Positions 7,575-15,094 of a DNA stretch of 16,042 bases are shown one piece after another (the stretch's first letter is position 1; each line of letters opens with the position of its first letter). Under the pieces are notes generated by a model that had not been told where the DNA came from, ran no database searches, and saw only the letters and a program-made list of their open reading frames with translations. This DNA is from an uncultured Acetobacteraceae bacterium (GTDB lineage Bacteria; Pseudomonadota; Alphaproteobacteria; Acetobacterales; Acetobacteraceae), in contig CAIMEK010000516.1 in the NCBI GenBank assembly GCA_903839965.1, positions 1 through 16,042 on the forward strand. Reading direction: 5' to 3'. The position numbers and the translations under genes were made by a program.

Positions 7575-10139
7575 CTAGATCACTCCCTCTTCGGCCAACC
7601 GCTCAATCTCTGTCGGCGAGTAGCCAAGCATCGTCTCCAGGATGAACCGGTTGTCCTCGCCATAGCTGGGTGCGCCCCGATCGATCGGGCCGCCGGCATA
7701 GGAAGGCGTCCGGCTGAGCTTCACCGGGAATTCCGGCACCGGCCAACGACCGATCTTGGTGCCCGTCACCTCGGTCATCCAGTTCAGCGCACGCAGCTGA
7801 GGATCGGTATCGCACCGGTCGGCCGCGGTCTGGCACACGCCCGCCGGAACGCCGGCCGCCTGCAGCCGCGCCATGGCGTCAAACGCGTCGATCGTCGCCG
7901 TCCACGCACCCACGGCCTGGTCAAGTGCGTCCTGGTGACGCAGCCTGCTGGCGAGTGTCGCCAAACGCACATCACCACGCAGTTGCAGGCAGTTCGCCAC
8001 CTCAGTGAACGCCTGCCATTCCGCCTCCTCGAAACAGGCGATGGCCAGCCAGCGATCGCCGCCCTTGCAGCGATACGCGCCATGCGGGGCAGCCGGCTTG
8101 AACGGCGAGCGGTTGCCGTAGCGCGTCCACGCACGCCCGTTCGCGGACCAGTCCAGCACCGGCACGGCAGTGTGGAAAATGCCCGCCTCGCACTGCGACG
8201 AATCAATCCATTGCCCCTCGCCGGTCCGCTCGCGATGCAGCAGCGCCCCCAGCGTCGCCAGCGCAAACCCGTAGGCGCCCGCCCAGTCCAGGTAGGAATA
8301 ACCCCACCCCGCAGGCATCGCCGGCTCCGCGATGCCGGACATGTCCGTCGTGCCGGCAAACGAGGCCGCGATCGGTCCCACCGTGCGGATACGCCCATAG
8401 CTCCCGACGCCGCCTGTCCCGGACTGTTGAATGTAGATGATGTCCGGCCGGATCGACCTCAGCACGTCGTAGCCGAGGCCAAGCCGCTCGAGCACGCCGG
8501 GCGAGAACCCTTCCGCCACGATGTCGGACTGCCGGATCAGGTCCTTGGCGATCTGCAGCCCCTTCGGATGGCGGATGTTGAGCGAAAGCCCACGCTTGCC
8601 GGCGTTCTTGTTGTTGAACTGGCCGCCCATGTCGGAGTCGGTCACCCCCTTGAGCGGTGCTGTCGCCGCCTCGCGCGCAGCGCGGCCGCCGACCGGAGCC
8701 ATCGCCGCCAGCCGGGTGTCCGGGTTGGTCTTCCATTCCACCTTCAGGCTTTCCGCGCCGAGCGAAGCGAGGAACCGGGTGCCGCCGGCGGAGGCGAGGA
8801 ACCAGGAGAAGTCGAAGATCCGGATGCCGGCAAGCGGGAACGGCGTGCCGTGCGGCGACAGCAACGATGGCGGTCGTGCCGCCGGCCGAGGTTCGTTTCG
8901 CGGCGCGGGTGCCGCCAGCACCGCCGCGGTATGCTCGCCAAGCAGCGGGGCGCGCGTGCCGGGTTGCCACGCCGTCGCGGTGCTCAGCCACTTGCTGGTC
9001 GGGTAGCGGAACTTGCGGCCAAGCTCCGGGTGTTCGATGTCGCTGAACGTCGCACGCGACAGCCAATGCTCATCAACCGCGTTCTCGTGCGGCTTACGGA
9101 TCGGCGCCCATAGCAGGCCCGCCGCCTGCGCCTCGCCCCACGGCACATCCGCGTAGCAGAAGGCTCGCACGAAACGCTGGATAATGTCCTGGATATGCTC
9201 GCTCTCTTCGGTGCTCGTGACCGAGCCCGGAACGTGCCGGGCGGCAAAATCCGTGTCGCTGGCCGGTGGTTGCAGGTCGGCCGCCATGCCATAGCGTTGC
9301 AGGAACGGCACCAGCTTCACCTTGTCGCGCGCCGAGACGCCCCAGCTCATCAGCCAGCGCCCGTCCTTGGTGTAGCTCATGTTCGGGGTATGGGTGGGAT
9401 GTTCCACCGCGTGCCGGCCGGTCTGCCGGTAGATCGGCGCGCGCCGCATTACCCAGGTGGAGACGTCGACCTCGGTGTTCTTCGATACCGCCTCGTGCAC
9501 CGCGCTGGAGACATCCTGCCCCTCGCCGGTCCGCTGGCGATGGAACAACGCTGCGGCGATGCCGATCGCGAGTTGTTCGCCGGCGATGTGATAGGCGTGC
9601 CACACCTGCGGCGCGATCGGCGGCAGATCGTATTGATTGTCCGGCGTCATGTCGTAGCCACAATTCATCATGACGCCGCCCAACGCCAGATGGATCAGGT
9701 CCGATGCCTTCCAATCCTTCCACGGCCCGGTATCGCCGAACGGCGTCAGACGGGCCGTGATCAGGGCCGGGAAGCGCGCGTTGAAAGTTGGCGCGTCGAG
9801 GCCGAGCCCGCGCGCGAACCGTCCGCCGGTGCTGTCGAGCAGGATGTCGGCGCCGTCCAGCAGACGCAGGAACTCGTCCGCATTGCTCACCCGGACGGAC
9901 TTCTTGCCGCGGTTATAGGCCCAGAAGAACAACGAACGCTCCGGGCCTTCCACATCTTCGTAATACGGTCCGATCCGCCGGGTCGGCGAGCCGTTCGCCG
10001 GCTCGATCTTGATGACCTCCGCCCCGAGGCCGGCCAGCAGCAGGCCGCAATACTCGCCGAGTTCGTCCGCCGTCTCGATGACGCGCATTCCCTGCAGCAT
10101 GCCGGGCTTGAGCAAATCGCCAAACGGGTTCTCTGTCAT
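7575..10139 (-). CDS. Double-length class III (CaiB/BaiF) CoA-transferase, two fused domains
   Basis: An 854-residue protein with two complete CaiB/BaiF domains. The N-half spans about 15-408 (GMRVIETADELGEYCGLLLA, GLGAEVIKIEP, TGEGQDV). A Pro/Ala-rich linker covers about 410-435, and the C-half about 436-854 (LAGIRIFDFSWFLAS, LERLGLGYDVL, RTGEGQWIDSS, YGNRSPF). Such enzymes move CoA between carboxylic acids through an aspartyl-CoA intermediate. Asp618 (YLDWAGA) fits the catalytic Asp in the C-half. The N-half has WHAYHIAGE (180-188) at the matching place and no Asp. The N-half resembles the gene at 13076-14272 and the C-half the gene at 11862-13079, in the same order. ATG at 10139 follows a GAGAG-rich ribosome site. 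Activation of the imported acid is the likely job; the substrate is unknown. Confidence 0.92.
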   Translation of the reverse strand: MTENPFGDLLKPGMLQGMRVIETADELGEYCGLLLAGLGAEVIKIEPANGSPTRRIGPYYEDVEGPERSLFFWAYNRGKKSVRVSNADEFLRLLDGADILLDSTGGRFARGLGLDAPTFNARFPALITARLTPFGDTGPWKDWKASDLIHLALGGVMMNCGYDMTPDNQYDLPPIAPQVWHAYHIAGEQLAIGIAAALFHRQRTGEGQDVSSAVHEAVSKNTEVDVSTWVMRRAPIYRQTGRHAVEHPTHTPNMSYTKDGRWLMSWGVSARDKVKLVPFLQRYGMAADLQPPASDTDFAARHVPGSVTSTEESEHIQDIIQRFVRAFCYADVPWGEAQAAGLLWAPIRKPHENAVDEHWLSRATFSDIEHPELGRKFRYPTSKWLSTATAWQPGTRAPLLGEHTAAVLAAPAPRNEPRPAARPPSLLSPHGTPFPLAGIRIFDFSWFLASAGGTRFLASLGAESLKVEWKTNPDTRLAAMAPVGGRAAREAATAPLKGVTDSDMGGQFNNKNAGKRGLSLNIRHPKGLQIAKDLIRQSDIVAEGFSPGVLERLGLGYDVLRSIRPDIIYIQQSGTGGVGSYGRIRTVGPIAASFAGTTDMSGIAEPAMPAGWGYSYLDWAGAYGFALATLGALLHRERTGEGQWIDSSQCEAGIFHTAVPVLDWSANGRAWTRYGNRSPFKPAAPHGAYRCKGGDRWLAIACFEEAEWQAFTEVANCLQLRGDVRLATLASRLRHQDALDQAVGAWTATIDAFDAMARLQAAGVPAGVCQTAADRCDTDPQLRALNWMTEVTGTKIGRWPVPEFPVKLSRTPSYAGGPIDRGAPSYGEDNRFILETMLGYSPTEIERLAEEGVI

Positions 10140-10185
10140 CCGTCTCTCTCTCGCCGGCGTAGCGTCCGGTCCCTCATGATACCGC

Positions 10186-10221
10186 TATATCTGCTACAGC
10201 CAGTATATTTGCTACAGCCAG
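10186..10221. repeat. Two-copy 18-bp tandem repeat upstream of the fused CoA-transferase
   Basis: Copies at 10186-10203 and 10204-10221 match at 17 of 18 bases (unit tatatctgctacagccag on the plus strand). They sit in the 147-base gap between the OB-fold gene and the fused CoA-transferase, 47 to 82 bases before its start, and are richer in A+T than the surroundings. They could be paired regulator sites in a secondary promoter or a replication-slippage duplication. No clean -35/-10 pair was found. Confidence 0.6.
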
Positions 10222-10286
10222 CGGCCACACGCAATCGTCCGCGCCGACTTCCCGGGTGCAAGTCCATCCGGACCGCGCACACAACA

Positions 10287-10691
10287 TCACGCCTCGGTTT
10301 CGGCGAGTTCCATCTTGGGAAGCAGGTTGCCTTCCGCATCCGCCTCGTAACAAATCCGCACGCCGCGGCCGATCCAGCTGCCCTGGGGTTCCTCGCCAAT
10401 CAGATTGCTGATGACGATAGGCCCTTCCGCGAGTTGTACGGCGACCACGTTGTAGGGCGCGGGATACTCCGGCAAGTACTGGCGATGAAATACCACCCAG
10501 GAAAGAATTGTTCCGCGGCCGGAGAGCGGCTGCCACGTGGACTCGAAGCTGAGGCAGTTGGGGCAATTGGGCGCTGGCGGGTAGCGGTACTGGCCGCACT
10601 TGTCGCAACGCTGCAGCGACCAGCGTCGGTCGCGAATGGTTTCCCACATCGGCAGGTCATACATGGATAGGACGGCGCGTGAGTAGGCCAT
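10287..10691 (-). CDS. Zinc-ribbon/OB-fold protein (DUF35 family), partner of the thiolase-fold protein
   Basis: A 134-residue protein of the ChsH2/BbsA-like DUF35 group. An N-terminal rubredoxin-like zinc ribbon has four Cys in two CxxC pairs: Cys29/Cys32 (RCDKCG) and Cys43/Cys46 (NCPNC). It is followed by an OB-fold domain with GRGTILSWVVFHRQY and NVVAVQLAEGPIVISNLIG. The start is ATG at 10691, with AGGAGG upstream overlapping the TAG of the thiolase-fold gene. Members of this family form complexes with a thiolase-fold protein encoded next door and help bind the acyl-CoA, as in steroid side-chain cleavage (Ltp2-ChsH2) and anaerobic toluene degradation (BbsA-BbsB). The neighbour at 10705-11865 is therefore its likely partner. 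The exact acyl-CoA is unknown. Confidence 0.92.
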   Translation of the reverse strand: MAYSRAVLSMYDLPMWETIRDRRWSLQRCDKCGQYRYPPAPNCPNCLSFESTWQPLSGRGTILSWVVFHRQYLPEYPAPYNVVAVQLAEGPIVISNLIGEEPQGSWIGRGVRICYEADAEGNLLPKMELAETEA

Positions 10692-10704
10692 GTCCTGCGT
10701 CCTC

Positions 10705-11865
10705 CTAACGGCCGTAAATGACGGACACCGCCTTACCCGCGACGTCCGAGTTATAGTGCACGAATCGGCAGTTCTCGACCTGATGCTCGCCGCACTCGCC
10801 ACGCACCTGCCGCACCGATTCGACCTGGTGCGCCCAGCCCTGCATGTAGGTTTCCGATAAATGCCCGCCGGCGGTGTTCACCGGCAGCTTGCGGCCGAGC
10901 GCGATGCCTTCCTCGACCATGAACCGGCCAACATCGCCGCTACGGCAGTAGCCGTAGCCCTCGAGCGCCAGCGGCACGTGGCACGAAAAACTGTCGTAGA
11001 TCTGCACTGCGTCGATGTCCTTCGGACCGATCCCGGCCATGTCGAACACCTGCTTGGCGACGCGCTCTTCCGCCGGGCGGTAGAAATCGAGCAGGCGGGG
11101 CTCCATGCTCGTTGCCGCGCGGATAAGGTCGTACCGGCCGACACCGTGGATGACCACCGGCGGCTTCTGCCCGGGGCGGACCGGCCGGCCGGCTTCGGTG
11201 ATGATCAACGCCACGCCGCCGTCGTTGATCAGGCAATAGTCGAACAGGTGCAGCGGCTCGCAGATATAGCGCGAGGCGAGGTAGTCCTCAATGGTGATCC
11301 GCTTCTTCATGAGCGCGTGCGGCGTGAGGCTGGCCGCCAGACGCTGCGCCACCGCCACCTCGCCAAGTTGCGCCTCGGTGAGGCCGTGCAACTCCATGAA
11401 GCGGCGGCACATCATCGCGTAGAGCGCGCCTTGCGAGGTGTAGCCCCAGGGCGCGTGATAGATGTATGATAGGAAACTGTTGCCGCCCATGGCCTGCGGC
11501 CCGCCGTACTGCAGGGCAGAGGAACGTTGGTCGTTGCCGTACACCAGCGCCACGGTGTGGGCGAGCCCGGCATGGATGGCGATGCAGGCATGAATCACCG
11601 CCAGCGCGGCTTCTTCCTGTGCCCCCCAGGTCGGGTTCAGGCCGAGCACCTCGCCCATCCGTTCGTAGGCGACGGTGGGACCGACGACCAGCCCGTCGAT
11701 CTCGTCGCGGGAAATGCAGGCATCCTGCAGCGCGTTGGTGAACGCCTGCGCCGCGTAGCCGTAGGAATCATGCGGCTTGCCGCCGGCGCGCACCTTTGCA
11801 TGGTCGCCGATGTAGTCGGTCTGGCCGACGCCGATGACGGCGGCGACCTTGGAGAGACCGCTCAT
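10705..11865 (-). CDS. Thiolase-fold protein (lipid-transfer/Ltp-like; probable thiolase or retro-aldolase subunit)
   Basis: A 386-residue thiolase-fold protein starting at ATG 11865 in an ATGA overlap with the upstream CoA-transferase gene, with GGGAG 8 bases before. Landmarks are KVAAVIGVGQTDY, ERMGEVLGLNPTW, LINDGGVALIITE, VQIYDSFSCHVP (Tyr290) and NTAGGHLSE (His335). The N-terminal catalytic Cys of ordinary thiolases appears absent: Gln83 takes its place by my manual alignment. The C-terminal CxG motif is also absent. This matches the SCP-x/Ltp thiolase-like group; Ltp2-type members carry out retro-aldol cleavage using Tyr residues instead. The zinc-ribbon/OB-fold gene directly downstream supports a two-subunit complex. 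A second copy of this family begins at 391. The family is clear, while thiolase versus aldolase activity is an inference. Confidence 0.9.
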   Translation of the reverse strand: MSGLSKVAAVIGVGQTDYIGDHAKVRAGGKPHDSYGYAAQAFTNALQDACISRDEIDGLVVGPTVAYERMGEVLGLNPTWGAQEEAALAVIHACIAIHAGLAHTVALVYGNDQRSSALQYGGPQAMGGNSFLSYIYHAPWGYTSQGALYAMMCRRFMELHGLTEAQLGEVAVAQRLAASLTPHALMKKRITIEDYLASRYICEPLHLFDYCLINDGGVALIITEAGRPVRPGQKPPVVIHGVGRYDLIRAATSMEPRLLDFYRPAEERVAKQVFDMAGIGPKDIDAVQIYDSFSCHVPLALEGYGYCRSGDVGRFMVEEGIALGRKLPVNTAGGHLSETYMQGWAHQVESVRQVRGECGEHQVENCRFVHYNSDVAGKAVSVIYGR

Positions 11866-13079
11866 TCCAGCACTCCCTCTTCTCGCAAGGCCTGCACGCG
11901 CTCGGGCGTGTAGCCAAGCAGGCCTGTCAGAATTTCTTCGTTGTGCTCGCCCAGCAGCGGCGGCCGGCGCAGCGTTACCCGCTCGCCGTCCAGCAGGAAC
12001 GGCGGCGACGTGAAGCGGCTCTCGCCGATCTCCGGATGGCCGACGCTCTGCCAGTAGCCGCGATAGGCAAGCTGCCGGTCCGCCTCCATCAAGTAGCGCG
12101 ACGAGGCGACCACGCCCGCGGGCACGCCGCGCTCCTGCAGCAGGAGCATCACGCCCGTTGCATCGCGCCCGGCGGTCCAGGCGGCCACCGCCTGTTCCAC
12201 CCGGTCGATCTGCGCGAGCCGCCCGCTTGCGGTGGCGAGATCGTGGTCCGCCGCCAGGGCGGGATTTTCCATCGCCGCACAGAGCGACTGCCACTGTTCG
12301 TCCGAGAGCACCGCGATCGCGCACCAGTCATCTGCGCCGGCGCAGCGGAACATGTTATGCGGCGCGTAAAACGGCGAGCGATTGCCGAACCGGTCGCGCT
12401 CCGAGCCGGTGACGAGGTACTCGAGCACCGGCAGGCCCATGCAGTTGATAGTCGACTCGACCTGCGACAGATCGATCTTCAGCCCCCGCCCGGTCGCCCG
12501 GCGATGGCGCAACGCCGCGATCACCGCGAAGGCGGCATGATACGGGTTGGCCGCGTGGTCCGGAAAATGCGTGCCCGGGCCAAGCGGTCCTTCGCCCTCA
12601 TAGCCGGTCTGCCACATCAGCCCGCTCACCGCACTGATGGTCATGCCGACCCCGGTCAGTTTGGCGAGCGGTCCGTCGTCGCCGTACATCGGCATGCCGA
12701 GATAGATGATGTCCTGCTTGACCGCCTTGACCGCCTCGTAGCCGAGGCCCAACCGGTCCATGGCGCCCGGGCCGAAATTGTTGCTCACGACATCGGCCTG
12801 GCGGATCAGCGAAAACAGCGTTTCGCGGCTGTCGCGATGCTTGAGATTCATCGCCAAACTGCGCTTGCCCGTATTGCGCGACGCGAAATATCCACTGCGG
12901 TTGATGCCCGCCTTGCGGTCGCGGTAAGGGCCGCCGACGCGCACGGGATCGGGCCGCGAACGACTCTCGACCTTGATCACGTCGGCACCGAAGTCACTGA
13001 ACAGCTTCGTCGAGAACGGACCGGCGCCGGCCCAGGTCAGGTCGACGAAGCGAATACCCTCGAGGAATTTCGGAATCAT
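11862..13079 (-). CDS. Class III (CaiB/BaiF) CoA-transferase, second of the pair
   Basis: A 405-residue protein of normal family length. Motifs are LEGIRFVDLTWAGAGPF, FGADVIKVES, MDRLGLGYEAV, IAALRHRRATGRG and FGNRSPFYAPHNMF. Asp174 in HFPDHAAN fits the catalytic aspartate that carries CoA during transfer. It ends with GLLGYTPERVQALREEGVLE, nearly the same kind of ending as the C-half of the fused protein at 7575-10139, which it resembles along its length. ATG at 13079 overlaps the stop of the upstream CoA-transferase gene (ATGA), after a GGAGGGGGA ribosome site. The coupling suggests that the two single-domain proteins form a heteromer, comparable to the two-subunit BbsE/BbsF CoA-transferase. 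The donor and acceptor acids are not known. Confidence 0.92.
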   Translation of the reverse strand: MIPKFLEGIRFVDLTWAGAGPFSTKLFSDFGADVIKVESRSRPDPVRVGGPYRDRKAGINRSGYFASRNTGKRSLAMNLKHRDSRETLFSLIRQADVVSNNFGPGAMDRLGLGYEAVKAVKQDIIYLGMPMYGDDGPLAKLTGVGMTISAVSGLMWQTGYEGEGPLGPGTHFPDHAANPYHAAFAVIAALRHRRATGRGLKIDLSQVESTINCMGLPVLEYLVTGSERDRFGNRSPFYAPHNMFRCAGADDWCAIAVLSDEQWQSLCAAMENPALAADHDLATASGRLAQIDRVEQAVAAWTAGRDATGVMLLLQERGVPAGVVASSRYLMEADRQLAYRGYWQSVGHPEIGESRFTSPPFLLDGERVTLRRPPLLGEHNEEILTGLLGYTPERVQALREEGVLE

Positions 13080-14272
13080 TTCCCCCTCCGCGCGTCAGGA
13101 CCGGTTCCGAGGATCGCCGCATTGTCCTCGCCGAGGCGCGGCGCCGCGCGGTCCAGCCGCCAGAGCGGTTCGGAAAGCCGGTACGGCGCGCCGGGCATCG
13201 CCACCTCGCGCCCCAACCCGGGCATCGCCACCTTGTGGAAATAACCGCGATACAACAACTGTTGGTCCTGCGGCAGGTCGGCGATGCGGCTGACCGGCGC
13301 CATAACGACCTTGCGGCGCAACGCCTCCGCGCCCAGTTCCTCTTTGGTCCTGTCGGCGACGAAACGCTCGAATAGCACACGGAACTGCTCGCGCATGGCC
13401 GCGGTCGCCCGGGTCGGACGGTCGCTCCATGCCGGCGTCAGCAGCGTGTCGAGCCCGTCGAAACCTTCTTCTTTCATCCAGGCCAGCAGACCGGACCAGG
13501 AAACGCTGAGCGACAGGGGGGCAGCCAGGAACACGTAGCCGTTCTTGCAGACAAAACCGCCTTCAGTGGCATCGCGTATGCCTTCGCCTCCGCGCACCGA
13601 TATGTGGCCTTCGAGATCCCAGGCCTGGATTGCATTCTGCAGCGAATGGGCGATCGCCTCCTGCGCCGAGACGTCGACCATATGGCTCACGCCACGCGTT
13701 TCCGTGTCCCACAGCGCCAGGGCGGTGGCCGCGGCGGCGTAGAGCGAGGCGACGAAGAGGCTTTGGTCGCCGGCGAGACGCAATGGCGGCTTTCCCGCTT
13801 CGCCCGACATCCAGGCGATGCCGCCGAGCGCCTGGTTGACCAGGTCGCAGCCGACAAAATGGCTGTAAGGACCGGTCAGCCCGAAATGCGAGATGGCCGT
13901 GACGACACGGGTTCCTGGAACGGAGAGAATGTCCGCCAGCTCCACGCCGACGTTTGACCCAGGCTCGTAGACCACGACCTGCGCGGTCGCCACCAGGTCG
14001 CGCAACACGGCGCGTCCCGGCGGCGAGGCGGTGTCGATCGTGACGCTCTTCTTGTTGACATTGAGAAATGCAAACGGAATGCCGCCGAGGATCTTCGCCG
14101 CTTCCCCCGGCAAACCCGGGGGTCGACACCGATCGATGCCGCCGCCCGGCGGCTCTACCCGGATCACTTCGGCACCAAGATCGGCGAAAAGCCGAGTGCA
14201 GTAAGCGCCGAGTTCGTGCGTCAGATCAATGATGCGTACCGTAGCGTAGGGGCGAAGGCTTGTTTGTTCCAT
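13076..14272 (-). CDS. Class III (CaiB/BaiF) CoA-transferase, first of the pair
   Basis: A 398-residue CaiB/BaiF protein from ATG at 14272; a TTG at 14281 is a less likely start, and no strong ribosome site is visible for either. Motifs are VRIIDLTHELGAYCTRLFAD, LGAEVIRVEPPGG, VNKKSVTID and ISHFGLTGPYSHFVG. Asp169 in LAGDQSLF is the probable catalytic aspartate. It most resembles the N-half of the fused protein at 7575-10139 (shared ELGxYC and LGAEVIxxEP), although that half lacks this Asp. First gene of a five-gene run, with its own promoter and TGCATNATGCA operator upstream and the GntR gene just beyond. It is expected to work with the next gene product. Substrate unknown. Confidence 0.91.
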   Translation of the reverse strand: MEQTSLRPYATVRIIDLTHELGAYCTRLFADLGAEVIRVEPPGGGIDRCRPPGLPGEAAKILGGIPFAFLNVNKKSVTIDTASPPGRAVLRDLVATAQVVVYEPGSNVGVELADILSVPGTRVVTAISHFGLTGPYSHFVGCDLVNQALGGIAWMSGEAGKPPLRLAGDQSLFVASLYAAAATALALWDTETRGVSHMVDVSAQEAIAHSLQNAIQAWDLEGHISVRGGEGIRDATEGGFVCKNGYVFLAAPLSLSVSWSGLLAWMKEEGFDGLDTLLTPAWSDRPTRATAAMREQFRVLFERFVADRTKEELGAEALRRKVVMAPVSRIADLPQDQQLLYRGYFHKVAMPGLGREVAMPGAPYRLSEPLWRLDRAAPRLGEDNAAILGTGPDARRGK

Positions 14273-14291
14273 ATACCGCAATGTCCATACT

Positions 14292-14321
14292 CAGCCGGCA
14301 ACGTCCTTCAGCTTCCGGCTG
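14292..14321 (-). other. Stem-loop in the 5' leader of the first CoA-transferase gene
   Basis: CAGCCGG at 14292-14298 pairs perfectly with CCGGCTG at 14315-14321 across a 16-base loop, about 20 bases before the ATG at 14272. An AACGTCC motif also occurs twice nearby. It may shape translation of a gene that lacks a clear ribosome site, or may be chance in GC-rich DNA. Confidence 0.3.
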
Positions 14322-14350
14322 AACGTCCGGTTGAGCCTGGGCTTGCCGGG

Positions 14351-14361
14351 TGCATAATGCA
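14351..14361. promoter_or_regulatory. Operator-like palindrome TGCATAATGCA (likely GntR site), CoA-transferase operon
   Basis: Five-base arms TGCAT/ATGCA around one base. The site overlaps the predicted -10 box of the first CoA-transferase gene, where a bound repressor would block RNA polymerase. It differs from the core of the liv-operon site (7430-7440) only at the central base. It lies 44 to 54 bases past the end of the GntR gene at 14405-15094, which is the natural candidate to bind it. Confidence 0.65.
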
Positions 14362-14382
14362 ATATATAAAAAGTATGTGCAA
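14354..14382 (-). promoter_or_regulatory. Probable promoter of the CoA-transferase/thiolase operon
   Basis: On the minus strand TTGCAC (14377-14382) and CATTAT (14354-14359) are separated by 17 bases, in a markedly A/T-rich stretch within GC-rich surroundings. The -10 box is embedded in the TGCATAATGCA palindrome. A leader of about 75 bases would precede the ATG at 14272. Confidence 0.55.
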
Positions 14383-14404
14383 TCTCGGAATCGTTCGCCG
14401 GGAC

Positions 14405-15094
14405 TTAGTCGCCGGGGTAGCTCCGCCGGCGACGCGACGGCTTGGCGGCCGCAGCCGGCTCGGGCGTGGGGGCGGTGGTAATCTCGCGCCAACCATTCCG
14501 GATGTGCTGCAGCAAGGCCTCGACCGCGCCGGTCTGATCACCTTGCTGCACCTTCTCAAGGAACAGTGCGTGCTCGCGGCGCATGTGGCTGGGCCGGCTG
14601 CGTTTCTCGTCCTGCGCAGTAAAAGGGTACTTGGCCCAGAGCACGCGGACGAAATGCAGCGTTTGCGGTCGGTCCGCCATCTCGTAAAGGCGGAAATGAA
14701 AGCGATAATTTGCCGTACGTACCGCCTGCAGGTCGTGCGAGCTCAGCGCCCGCACCAGGTCCCGGTGCAGTTCCAGCAGCTCGCCGAGCATCGCCGGCGT
14801 CATTAGTTGCAGCGCCCTCATGGTGAGTTCGCGTTCCAGCATGAGTCGCAGCTCATAGATCTCCTGTGCAAGCTCCGGCTTCAGCTCGGGCACCAGGAGT
14901 CCCTTGTGCGGCATGCCGCGCACGTAGCCCTCCGCCTCCAGCGTCAGCAGCGCCTCGCGCACCGGGGTAATGGAAACGCCGAGTTTCTCAGCCAGATCAG
15001 CCTGCTTCAGCTGCTGTCCACGCCCATAGGTGCCGATGATGATCCGCTCGCGGATAATCTCGGCTACCCAGTCCTGCTTGGTCGCAAATGGCAC
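14405..15094 (-). CDS. GntR-family transcriptional regulator, FCD (FadR) subfamily
   Basis: A 229-residue regulator from GTG at 15094, chosen because GGAGG lies 8 bases upstream; an ATG at 15154 gives 20 extra residues without such a site. The N-terminal winged helix-turn-helix (about 8-70) includes QADLAEKLGVSITPVREAL and AEGYVRGMPHKGLLV. The FCD ligand domain (about 76-202) has the metal-site pattern Asn129-x3-His133, His175 (RREHALF) and His197 (LLQHIRN). The C-terminal 25 residues are a low-complexity Pro/Ala/Arg tail. It lies immediately upstream of the CoA-transferase operon in the same direction. A palindrome shared by that promoter and the liv promoter fits its expected operator. The inducer is probably an acid from the pathway. 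I see no copy of the palindrome before its own start. Confidence 0.93.
   Translation of the reverse strand: MPFATKQDWVAEIIRERIIIGTYGRGQQLKQADLAEKLGVSITPVREALLTLEAEGYVRGMPHKGLLVPELKPELAQEIYELRLMLERELTMRALQLMTPAMLGELLELHRDLVRALSSHDLQAVRTANYRFHFRLYEMADRPQTLHFVRVLWAKYPFTAQDEKRSRPSHMRREHALFLEKVQQGDQTGAVEALLQHIRNGWREITTAPTPEPAAAAKPSRRRRSYPGD

Noticed and set aside
10186..10221. Tandem repeat considered as a CRISPR or iteron array
   Set aside because: Only two directly adjoining copies, with no spacers, no cas or replication genes nearby.
9195..10670. Plus-strand open frame of 491 codons opposite the fused CoA-transferase start and the OB-fold gene
   Set aside because: It spans two well-supported minus-strand genes and their gap, with Arg/Ala-rich composition and no family motifs; a shadow of GC-rich coding.
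11866..12324. N-terminal extension of the thiolase-fold gene up to 12324
   Set aside because: It would lie wholly within the preceding CoA-transferase gene. The ATG at 11865 has a ribosome site and gives a normal-length protein beginning at the family's first strand.
11943..13244. Plus-strand open frame of 433 codons opposite the paired CoA-transferase genes
   Set aside because: Antisense shadow of strongly supported CaiB/BaiF genes; no recognisable domain.
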